The notes under the pieces were generated by a model. The model saw only the letters and a program-made list of their open reading frames with translations. It was not told where the DNA came from and ran no database searches. Positions 1 through 6,103 of a stretch of 8,936 nt of DNA are shown here, piece after piece. Positions within the stretch are counted from its first letter, which is position 1. Each line of letters opens with the position of its first letter. A program made the position numbers and the translations under genes. Source of the DNA: Methanosarcinales archaeon (lineage in GTDB: Archaea; Halobacteriota; Syntropharchaeia; Alkanophagales; Methanospirareceae); the NCBI GenBank assembly GCA_025464645.1, contig JAODGF010000131.1:1-8936 (forward strand), read 5' to 3'.

Positions 1-38
1 TACATATTTCCTTGAACATTAAAAGTTATACGGTCTTC

Positions 39-50
39 AGGTTCTAACCT
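39..50. repeat. short perfect palindrome upstream of first promoter
   Basis: AGGTT-CT-AACCT is an inverted repeat with perfect 5-base arms and a 2-base centre. It lies 12 bases upstream of the T/A-rich box A candidate for the first secreted-protein gene. That location suits a regulator site, but arms this short arise often by chance, and no second copy was seen in the window. Confidence 0.2.
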
Positions 51-62
51 CAAGTTCCTTAT

Positions 63-76
63 CTTTTATATTATAT
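63..76 (+). promoter_or_regulatory. box A (TATA)-like promoter of the secreted-protein genes
   Basis: CTTTTATATTATAT resembles the archaeal box A bound by TBP. A start site about 25 bases downstream (near 95) would give a leader of roughly 50 bases before the ATG at 145, enough to contain the strong Shine-Dalgarno at 124-132. No comparable element is obvious in the 98-base gap before the protease gene, so this promoter may serve both genes. The transcription start is inferred. Confidence 0.4.
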
Positions 77-123
77 GGTTCAAAATAAGTATGTGATTTT
101 CAGTTGCAGTAAATAAAGTGCTT

Positions 124-132
124 AGGAGGTGA
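124..132 (+). promoter_or_regulatory. strong Shine-Dalgarno for first gene
   Basis: AGGAGGTGA is a nine-base match to the complement of the archaeal 16S rRNA 3' end. It ends 12 bases before the ATG at 145, slightly further than the usual 5-10. The GTG inside it (129) is out of frame with the gene, so ATG 145 is the supported start. Confidence 0.65.
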
Positions 133-144
133 AAAAAGAAAGAA

Positions 145-771
145 ATGAGAAAGAAATTGGCAATAGTGGCAGTCATCGCGGTGATTATGGTATCAGCCGC
201 AGGAGCAATAACCGTAGCAAATATGCCCGATGCCCAAGGCAATGTTCAGCGATATGAGATAAGTAATATGTCTTGTTTTTATGATTCCATGATAGCGCAA
301 TCAACAGTTTCTTCGTTAGATGCGGACGGCGAAAAAGAAATTGCTTATGATGATGGTAGTGCGGAGCAGGGTTTTTCCATAGACCTATTTGATGTAGGAC
401 ATGCTGTTTTGTTCACTCCTCCAACGAAACTATGGACGCTTAAGAGAGTAAGGGTATATGGCTTATGCAACGTAAATCTTTCAAACGTAATTTTTGCCCT
501 TGAGATTTGGGATAACGACTCCAATCTTCTCTACAAACTCACTGATTATAGCATAGCATACTTCAACACCACATCTGAGTGGACGGAAATTGATATTCCT
601 GATATAAATATGACCGATGACTTCTACGTATGTATCTTTGAACGGGGCAGCATTTATGTTGGGGCTGATACTGGTAATCCTAAAATGAGGTCGTATGTGG
701 TCATACGAGATCCTAAGGGCATGGTAAGTGAAGAGGGATTCAACTGGATGATCAGAGCGGTAGGAGCGTAA
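145..771 (+). CDS. exported beta-rich protein of unknown function
   Basis: A 208-residue protein that I cannot assign to a named family. Residues 1-25 form a Sec-type signal peptide: n-region MRKK, then a hydrophobic stretch (LAIVAVIAVIMVSAAGA) with a plausible cleavage near AGA-ITV. The mature part opens with a polar linker. From about residue 66 a compact domain begins AYDDGSAEQG, continues through a hydrophobic strand ending FTPP, then RVRVYG and ALEIWD. This alternating pattern suggests a beta-sandwich or jelly-roll such as those appended to archaeal surface and secreted proteins. Several Asn-X-Ser/Thr sequons fit a glycosylated extracellular protein. There is no second membrane segment, so it is probably released or loosely surface-associated. 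It lies 98 bases upstream of a secreted subtilase with no clear promoter between them, so co-expression is likely. It could be a substrate, binding partner or adhesion module; none of these is shown. Confidence 0.75.
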   Translation: MRKKLAIVAVIAVIMVSAAGAITVANMPDAQGNVQRYEISNMSCFYDSMIAQSTVSSLDADGEKEIAYDDGSAEQGFSIDLFDVGHAVLFTPPTKLWTLKRVRVYGLCNVNLSNVIFALEIWDNDSNLLYKLTDYSIAYFNTTSEWTEIDIPDINMTDDFYVCIFERGSIYVGADTGNPKMRSYVVIRDPKGMVSEEGFNWMIRAVGA

Positions 772-861
772 TCGGAGATAGAAACCCGGAAGAATAGACT
801 GGGAATAGTAGAAAGATAAGCCACTTGAGTGTAAATGCAAAGATCAATCGAAAAGGTAAAC

Positions 862-873
862 ATGAAAAAATGA
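862..873 (+). other. three-codon mini-ORF overlapping the protease start
   Basis: ATG AAA AAA TGA reads Met-Lys-Lys-stop. Its TGA overlaps the protease ATG at 870 as ATGA, the geometry of termination-reinitiation. The AAAAGGT at 851-857 is 4 bases before this ATG and 12 before the protease ATG. It may be an accident of an A-rich leader. Confidence 0.15.
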
Positions 874-3155
874 GAAAAAGAAAAGGAAGGGCATTGACAA
901 TAGTATTGGGAATAGCTGCAATATTAGTTATAGTTTTAATGTCAGTTGCGGTGGTATTAGCGCCGCCGATTACGTTGGGATATGGAAACACAACGAAAAC
1001 TACAAATACAACGGAGTGGCTGCCGTTGTGGAATGACTCAAGTAAGAAAGCGAATTGGAGTCACACGAAGCCAACCGTTCCTTTTGAGTGGAACACCAGC
1101 AGTGAAAGTCACAACTTGATTCCCGTGATTATCATGTTAAACACCGATGCCTTTGTCACAGGTAGCGCAGCAGGGAACACCTCTTTTGACGCAGCAAAGC
1201 AAGAAGTGGCGACTATTTTAGAAGCTGATGAACCGCACGCTATGGCTTGGGGCACTGGCATTAGGGGGAAGATAAAACGTGATCTTCGCATTATTGATGC
1301 CATCTCGGCTGACGTTCCCCTTTCTCTCATGAATGAGCTCAATAATTCAAAGGCGGTGAAAGCAATTTATCCAGACAGGAAAGTACATGCACTTTTAGCC
1401 AATAGCGTTCCGTTAATCCACGGATCAGATGTGTGGCAGTTGCAGGACGCAGGGGGAAATAACGTGACAGGAAAAGGAGTTTTAGTTGCCGTGCTGGATA
1501 CGGGTGTAAATTATATGCATCCAGACCTGGGAGGCGGTTTTGGTCCCGGCTACAAAGTGGTTGGAGGTTATGATTTTGTTAATAATGATACCGATCCTAT
1601 GGATGACAATGGTCATGGCACGAATGTAGCAGGGATAGTAGCAGCGGACGGTAATTTAAAGGGTGTTGCTCCGGGTGCAAACTTGCTCGCATACAAAGTG
1701 TTGGATAAGACCGGATCTGGCTATGCATCGGAGGTTATTGAGGGGATAGAAGAAGCTATCGCAGATGGTGCCGATATAATGAGTATGAGTTTTGGATTCC
1801 CTGGTCCTTTTGGCTACATTCCCCTGGATTTGGCTATTAATCATGCAGTTACTAATGGAATTATCATTGTAGCGGCAGCGGGTAATGAAGGACCTGGTTT
1901 TGGAACCATCAATAGTCCAGCCAGCCATGAGAGAGTTATTGCCGTTGGTGACACACTGGACGAATCTATTCTTGAAGTTCAAACTTTAACTTCTTCGCAA
2001 TTGCCAGAGAATAAGGTGCTTGAGTCACTTCCAATGAAGTTCTCCCCTCATAAGAGCGTAACAGGGGAACTTGCCTATGCAGGTCTTGGCTATCCTGAGA
2101 ACTTCTCATCTGTTAATACCACGTTTACGGGTAAAGTAGCGCTTATTAAAAGAGGCATACTTACCTTTGAAGTGAAGGTGAAGAATGCATTCAATGCCGG
2201 TGCTACGGGTGCAATCATTTTTAATAAAGAATCCTGGAATTTTCTCGGTACATTAATTAACAAATCAGAGATACCAGCGGTATCAATATCAGGAGAGGAG
2301 GGGGAATACCTTTTGAACCTATTGAACTCAAGTAATGAGCCTGTATTTGCGAATTTAACAATAAAGGAGTCTATTTGGGTAGGAAGTTCCAGGGGTCCTG
2401 CGGGCAGTTCCACGGCAAAACCAGACCTTGTTGCCCCTGGATGCTGGATAAACACTACGACTATGGATGGAAACTATGTTGGAAACAGAATAATCGAAGG
2501 TACCTCATTTTCTGCACCTCATGTCTCCGGGGCTTGTGCATTATTGCTACAACTTCATCCAGACTGGACACCAGGGATGATAAAGGCGGCGTTGATGAAC
2601 AATGCCAGAGATATAGGTTATGGCGTCTTTGAGCAGGGAGCTGGAAGGGTGGACGTGTTAAAAGCTGCGGAGCCGGAATTTATAGCAAACACTCCAAGTA
2701 TCGGGTTTTATATTACGGGTTCCAGAAGTTCTAATAATAAAAGAATAAAAGTAGAAAACCTTCAAAATTACTCTATCCCCGTTAACGTCTCGGTAGTTTG
2801 CGAGCAGGGGATGTATCTGAACTTTACTCACATAAACATAAACTCCACAAGTTTCGACAACATCAAAATCAACGTCACGCCAGATAATGGATTTACCCTG
2901 CACCCAAAAGAGAACGAGCAGATAGATTTTACCGTCACTGTACCGGAAAACTATACTGCGGGATATTATTGTGGAAAAGTCCTGTTGGAAAGCGATAACT
3001 CATCCATTTCTATTCCTTTTGCTTTGACGCTCAAGAAGCCACCCTCACCCTGGATATTCGCGGGTGCCTCCTCAACGACCTCGTCTGCGATGGGTTATGC
3101 AGAGGCGGAACCGCGGTATTCAATAGAATCAGGAGAATGTGTTAAGATCAAATAA
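870..3155 (+). CDS. secreted subtilisin-like serine protease (S8) with PA domain
   Basis: A 761-residue extracellular endopeptidase. A basic n-region (MRKRKGR) and a long hydrophobic stretch to about residue 31 form the signal peptide. Residues ~80-180 look like an inhibitor I9-type propeptide. The S8 domain carries all active-site residues: Asp210 (VLDTG), His249 (NGHGTNVAG), oxyanion Asn339 (AAAGNEGP) and Ser546 (GTSFSAPH). A PA domain (~403-490, with KVALIKRG and GATGAIIFNK) is inserted between the Asn and the Ser, as in Vpr, lactocepin and C5a-peptidase types. A Fn3-like beta domain (~610-722) and a polar tail follow, with no C-terminal membrane anchor. Many Asn-X-Ser/Thr sites fit glycosylation. 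I chose ATG 870 over the in-frame TTG at 825 because it gives a normal short n-region; its Shine-Dalgarno is weak (AAAAGGT at 851-857). The last eight codons and the stop overlap the 3' end of aroD. The family is certain; substrates and prodomain limits are inferred. Confidence 0.93.
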   Translation: MRKRKGRALTIVLGIAAILVIVLMSVAVVLAPPITLGYGNTTKTTNTTEWLPLWNDSSKKANWSHTKPTVPFEWNTSSESHNLIPVIIMLNTDAFVTGSAAGNTSFDAAKQEVATILEADEPHAMAWGTGIRGKIKRDLRIIDAISADVPLSLMNELNNSKAVKAIYPDRKVHALLANSVPLIHGSDVWQLQDAGGNNVTGKGVLVAVLDTGVNYMHPDLGGGFGPGYKVVGGYDFVNNDTDPMDDNGHGTNVAGIVAADGNLKGVAPGANLLAYKVLDKTGSGYASEVIEGIEEAIADGADIMSMSFGFPGPFGYIPLDLAINHAVTNGIIIVAAAGNEGPGFGTINSPASHERVIAVGDTLDESILEVQTLTSSQLPENKVLESLPMKFSPHKSVTGELAYAGLGYPENFSSVNTTFTGKVALIKRGILTFEVKVKNAFNAGATGAIIFNKESWNFLGTLINKSEIPAVSISGEEGEYLLNLLNSSNEPVFANLTIKESIWVGSSRGPAGSSTAKPDLVAPGCWINTTTMDGNYVGNRIIEGTSFSAPHVSGACALLLQLHPDWTPGMIKAALMNNARDIGYGVFEQGAGRVDVLKAAEPEFIANTPSIGFYITGSRSSNNKRIKVENLQNYSIPVNVSVVCEQGMYLNFTHININSTSFDNIKINVTPDNGFTLHPKENEQIDFTVTVPENYTAGYYCGKVLLESDNSSISIPFALTLKKPPSPWIFAGASSTTSSAMGYAEAEPRYSIESGECVKIK

Positions 3156-3923
3156 GCATCGAATTTGAATCTGGTTCATTATGCTCCTCAGCTCATTCAC
3201 ACTGAATTGACCGGGTGCCACTTCTTCCTCGCCCTCTATAAACCCGTAAGTCAATGCAGACCCATACAAGGGTGCAATCACGCGCAGATGTCTTCCTACG
3301 GGTCCCATTCCAATAGTTACCAGCAACTTCCCTTCGCTTGATACCCTATACGTGAGGTCTAATAAAAGCAAAGCCTCGCCCGGCGTCTTCGGCGTCACCG
3401 CGATCTTTGCAATGCTTCCCCCTTCTTCATACATACTCGCGATGATTCTCAATATATCTTCACGGCTTGGCATGCCTTTGAAATCATGAAAAGAGAGAAT
3501 AGCAGGGATGCGAAGACTCTTCACCTTTTCTATTATCGCCTTTTTTAGCCCTGCGGGAGAAGAGAATTCGATGTCCACCGCATCTACCTCTGCGGTTTCG
3601 AGTACACTGTTCAGCATACCAATTCTTTCGGCTTCTGTGCCAGTAAAAGAGCCACCTTCTTCTTTTTTCCTGTTCGTCACGATTACTGGCATTTGTATTG
3701 AAGATTTCTTCAGCATCGTGATAAATTCTTTCACCCTCGCTACGCTTCTTTCTTCACCTGTTAAAAGGTCAATTCTCAATTCTATTATGTCTGCTCCACT
3801 CTCCTTCGCATGCTTCGCATCCTGAATGGACAACCTTCTCAGTACTCCCACGATAATCGGCGCAGGTCTTCTTTGTACTCCTAATTCCAGCTCACCTATT
3901 TTGTCCACTTTTGTATGACTCAA
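3129..3923 (-). CDS. aroD: 3-dehydroquinate dehydratase, type I
   Basis: Cytoplasmic shikimate-pathway enzyme that converts 3-dehydroquinate to 3-dehydroshikimate through a Schiff-base intermediate. The 264-residue reading includes every type I hallmark: Glu48 and Arg50 in ELRID, catalytic His146 in SFHDF, Schiff-base Lys173 in AKIAV, Arg211 in MGPVGRHLRV, and Gln239 in APGQ. The core fold starts near residue 21 (APIIVGVLRR), so the first ~20 residues are extra and the start is uncertain: TTG at 3923 or GTG at 3908. Neither has a Shine-Dalgarno, and leaderless translation is plausible because T/A-rich box A-like sequence lies upstream (see 3924-3959). The gene diverges from tRNA-His/pheA, and pheA acts downstream of chorismate. 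Its C-terminal codons overlap the convergent protease gene by 27 bases. Function is secure; the N-terminus is not. Confidence 0.93.
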   Translation of the reverse strand: MSHTKVDKIGELELGVQRRPAPIIVGVLRRLSIQDAKHAKESGADIIELRIDLLTGEERSVARVKEFITMLKKSSIQMPVIVTNRKKEEGGSFTGTEAERIGMLNSVLETAEVDAVDIEFSSPAGLKKAIIEKVKSLRIPAILSFHDFKGMPSREDILRIIASMYEEGGSIAKIAVTPKTPGEALLLLDLTYRVSSEGKLLVTIGMGPVGRHLRVIAPLYGSALTYGFIEGEEEVAPGQFSVNELRSIMNQIQIRCLFDLNTFS

Positions 3924-3959
3924 GGATTTTATTACATTAATTTATTTTTAATATGAAAT
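3924..3959. promoter_or_regulatory. 36-base A/T-rich divergent promoter region, aroD / tRNA-His
   Basis: The gap is almost all A and T. For the tRNA on the + strand, TTTATTACA at 3928-3936 lies about 26 bases before the mature 5' end, the expected box A position. For aroD on the minus strand, TAAAAATAAA (complement of 3941-3950) lies about 22-25 bases before the TTG at 3923, which would give a leaderless mRNA. The two elements sit 4 bases apart, so TBP/TFB binding for the two directions probably competes. Confidence 0.45.
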
Positions 3960-4030
3960 GCCGGGGTGTGGTAGAGGCATCCCTTGGGACTGTGGATCCC
4001 AAGACCTGGGTTCAAATCCCAGCCCCGGCC
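3960..4030 (+). tRNA. tRNA-His (GTG anticodon)
   Basis: The cloverleaf folds by eye. The acceptor stem GCCGGGG (3960-3966) pairs with CCCCGGC (4023-4029), followed by discriminator C73 at 4030. The anticodon stem TGGGA/TCCCA encloses the loop CTGTGGA with anticodon GTG at 3992-3994. The T arm is CTGGG-TTCAAAT-CCCAG. The D loop is short (AGAGGCA) and the D stem has only two firm G-C pairs. No intron and no CCA are encoded. The base before G1 is T, so the G-1 identity base required by histidyl-tRNA synthetase must be added after transcription, by a Thg1-type enzyme. The 3' end is 34 bases from the pheA start codon. Confidence 0.93.
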
Positions 4031-4044
4031 TTTGAATGTAAAAC

Positions 4045-4054
4045 AGGAGAGGTG
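4045..4054 (+). promoter_or_regulatory. Shine-Dalgarno that fixes the pheA start
   Basis: AGGAGAGGTG holds two overlapping Shine-Dalgarno matches, AGGAG and GAGGTG, ending 10 bases before the ATG at 4065. It supports that ATG over the longer reading frame that runs back into the tRNA. A run of five T follows at 4055-4059, between this site and the start codon. Confidence 0.6.
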
Positions 4055-4064
4055 TTTTTCAGAG

Positions 4065-4913
4065 ATGAAAATAGGCATATTAGGACCCGCAGGGACTTTT
4101 TCAGAGACCGCCGCAGGATTATGGCTAAAAGAGAAAGAAGTTGGGAATGTCGAGATAAAATATTACGAAACGATATTTGATGTATCAGAGAGCCTGTTAA
4201 GGAAGGAAGTGGATTATGGAATTGTACCCATAGAGAATTCGCTGGAAGGTTCAGTGGGAGAGACGTTAGACGTGCTTTCAAGTGAGAATTCCGAACAGAT
4301 GCAAATAGTGGGAGAGATATTGGTGCCGATAGGAATTCACTTGCTCGGTAAAGGTTCTGTCGCAAAAATAAGAAAGGTGGTTTCACATCCTCATGCATTA
4401 GCACAGTGCAGGCGGTTCATAAGAGAACGATTGAAAGCAATGACAAAAGGGGTGGAGATAATATCCGTGGACAGCACTGCGAGTGCCGCGAAACTGGCAT
4501 CGGAATCTGAAGAAGTAGCGGCATTAGCGTCTGAAAAAGCAGCGCGTGTATACAGGCTCAATGTATTGGAGGAAAACGTGCAGGATAAAGACAGCGTTAC
4601 GAGGTTTGTCGTGCTTTCTTCTTCTGACATCAATACCGTGCCTACGGGAAAGGACAAGACTTCTGTATTGATATACCTGAAAGACCGCCCGGGGGCGCTA
4701 TACGATGTCCTGGGCGAATTCGCTCAGCGAGGAATAAACCTTACGAAGATAGAGTCTCGACCTTCTAAACGTGCGCTCGGCGATTACATGTTTCATATAG
4801 ATTGCGAAGGTCATATAGAAGAGAAAGCGATAAAAGAAACGTTAAAAAGCGTTGAACGGAAAGTCGCAACGCTAAAAATCCTGGGAGCTTATCCAAAGGC
4901 GAAAAATGTCTGA
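4065..4913 (+). CDS. pheA: prephenate dehydratase with ACT regulatory domain
   Basis: Converts prephenate to phenylpyruvate, the committed step to phenylalanine. The 282-residue protein is a stand-alone dehydratase with no chorismate mutase domain. The catalytic PDT region (~1-185) shows GPAGTFSE at 7-14, PIENSLEGSV at 55-64, SHPHALAQC at 107-115, STASAA at 137-142 and the active-site TRF at 179-181. The ACT domain (~198-275) carries the phenylalanine-binding signatures GAL at 210-212 and ESRP at 230-233, so allosteric inhibition by phenylalanine is expected from the family. The start is ATG 4065, which begins directly with the first strand (MKIGILGPAG) and follows a good Shine-Dalgarno. No promoter fits between the tRNA-His 3' end and this gene, so its mRNA probably comes from the tRNA promoter. 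The 3' end overlaps orc1/cdc6 by 8 bases. Confidence 0.95.
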   Translation: MKIGILGPAGTFSETAAGLWLKEKEVGNVEIKYYETIFDVSESLLRKEVDYGIVPIENSLEGSVGETLDVLSSENSEQMQIVGEILVPIGIHLLGKGSVAKIRKVVSHPHALAQCRRFIRERLKAMTKGVEIISVDSTASAAKLASESEEVAALASEKAARVYRLNVLEENVQDKDSVTRFVVLSSSDINTVPTGKDKTSVLIYLKDRPGALYDVLGEFAQRGINLTKIESRPSKRALGDYMFHIDCEGHIEEKAIKETLKSVERKVATLKILGAYPKAKNV

Positions 4914-6099
4914 AGAGCATTTAAGTGAGGGGGAAATATTTGCAGATACAAAGGTACTTCGCAGTGCCTATCTTCCTGAAAATCTGCCACATCGAAAGGA
5001 GCAAATAGCAAGTCTGAAAGATATGCTATCCACAACATTAAAGAGGAAGACTCCATCAAATATTTTGATCTACGGTAGGGTAGGGACAGGGAAGACCGCA
5101 ACGGTAAAGTATGTATGCAAACAATTAGAGGAAACAGCACGAACCTGTAATCACCCTCTTATATACATCAATTGTGAGCTATTCTATACTCAGCACCGGA
5201 TACTCAGTTATTTAGCAAGGTTCTTCAATAAACGTGTTCCCGTATTTGGCTGGTCAACAGATGTGTTCTATTCAGAGCTTAAGGAAAGGATAGATACAGG
5301 AGATAAATACGTAGTGGTTATATTAGATGAAATGGACAAGTTAGTGACCAAAGAAGACAAAACTTTGTATATGCTCTTAAAGATAAACAACGAACTGAAT
5401 AAGGCGAGGGTAAGCGTAATAGGCATCTCGAATAACCTGTCCTTCTCAGAGCTACTGGACCAGAAAGTAAAATCCTCATTCGATGTGAAAGAGATAGTAT
5501 TTCCTGCATACAGTGCCGAAGAATTAAAGGATATTCTGACCGAGAGGGCGCGTATAGCGTTCAATTATTCCGCGCTTGATGACGGGGTGATACCGCTATG
5601 TGTTGCTCTTGCAGCAAAGCGGAATGGAGATGCGAAGCGTGCTCTTGACTTACTGCTTATGTCAGGGGAAATTGCAGAGCGCAATAAATCCAAAAAGGTC
5701 CGTGAGGAACATGTAAGGATTGCAAGTGAAAAGATGGATATTGGAATGGTGGAACTGGTAAAAACGATGCCGTTGCAATTAAAGATTTTGTTAAGTAGTG
5801 TGCTCATGCTATGCAGAGAAAAGAGTGAAGGATATCCCATCAGTGGCGATGTTTATTCTATGTATCGGAGATTGTGTGACCATTTAGGCGAGAAGCCATT
5901 AACGCAGCGGCGCTCGGCTGATTTGATCGCGGAATTGGACTCTTTAGGGTTAATAAATGCCGTAGTTGTAAACCGGGGCAGGTATGGAGTGACAAAAGAG
6001 ATTTCACTAAATGTGCCCGAGAAGTTGCTCCAGCCTTTTTTATTTGCAGACTACGAGCTTAAAGCGTTATCCAATTTTAGCGTTAAAGAAAATAAATAG
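4906..6099 (+). CDS. cdc6: Orc1/Cdc6 family replication initiator (AAA+ ATPase)
   Basis: A 397-residue archaeal origin-recognition and helicase-loading ATPase. Walker A is GRVGTGKT at 57-64, Walker B is VVVILDEMD around 136-144, sensor 1 is GISNN near 173-177, and sensor 2 is GDAKRALDLL at 241-250. The C-terminal ~290-390 region fits the winged-helix DNA-binding domain. Length is typical. In box VII, where I expect PRVKSS, this protein reads DQKVKSS, so the usual Arg position holds Lys187; I flag this separately. The ATG lies inside pheA (ATGTCTGA overlap) with only a weak Shine-Dalgarno, which suggests translational coupling. Archaeal cdc6 genes often sit beside an origin, but here both sides are packed with genes and I see no origin recognition box repeats. 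It may therefore be a secondary paralogue; the rest of the genome would decide. Confidence 0.95.
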   Translation: MSEEHLSEGEIFADTKVLRSAYLPENLPHRKEQIASLKDMLSTTLKRKTPSNILIYGRVGTGKTATVKYVCKQLEETARTCNHPLIYINCELFYTQHRILSYLARFFNKRVPVFGWSTDVFYSELKERIDTGDKYVVVILDEMDKLVTKEDKTLYMLLKINNELNKARVSVIGISNNLSFSELLDQKVKSSFDVKEIVFPAYSAEELKDILTERARIAFNYSALDDGVIPLCVALAAKRNGDAKRALDLLLMSGEIAERNKSKKVREEHVRIASEKMDIGMVELVKTMPLQLKILLSSVLMLCREKSEGYPISGDVYSMYRRLCDHLGEKPLTQRRSADLIAELDSLGLINAVVVNRGRYGVTKEISLNVPEKLLQPFLFADYELKALSNFSVKENK

Positions 6100-6103
6100 T
6101 GTT

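Noticed and set aside
825..869. TTG start for the protease, 15 residues earlier
   Set aside because: It would give an unusually long charged region before the signal peptide and has no Shine-Dalgarno. It remains possible, but ATG 870 fits better.
481..991. Three overlapping minus-strand open frames across the first two genes
   Set aside because: They are antisense to a signal-peptide protein and to the protease leader, and show no recognisable domain or start signal.
3030..3155. C-terminal surface-anchoring signal (PGF-CTERM type) on the protease
   Set aside because: There is no PGF motif, hydrophobic helix or basic end; the tail is polar.
3508..3825. 105-codon open frame on the + strand
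   Set aside because: It is antisense to aroD, whose catalytic residues are all intact. The Ser/Phe-rich translation is typical of an antisense shadow.
3984..4064. Longer N-terminus for pheA starting inside the tRNA
   Set aside because: The extra 27 residues are encoded by the tRNA and its spacer, and PheA homologues begin at MKIGILGPAG, which has a Shine-Dalgarno in front.
6011..6103. 31-residue N-terminal extension of the epimerase
   Set aside because: It lies within the 3' end of cdc6 in another frame. The Rossmann fold begins directly at the ATG at 6104.
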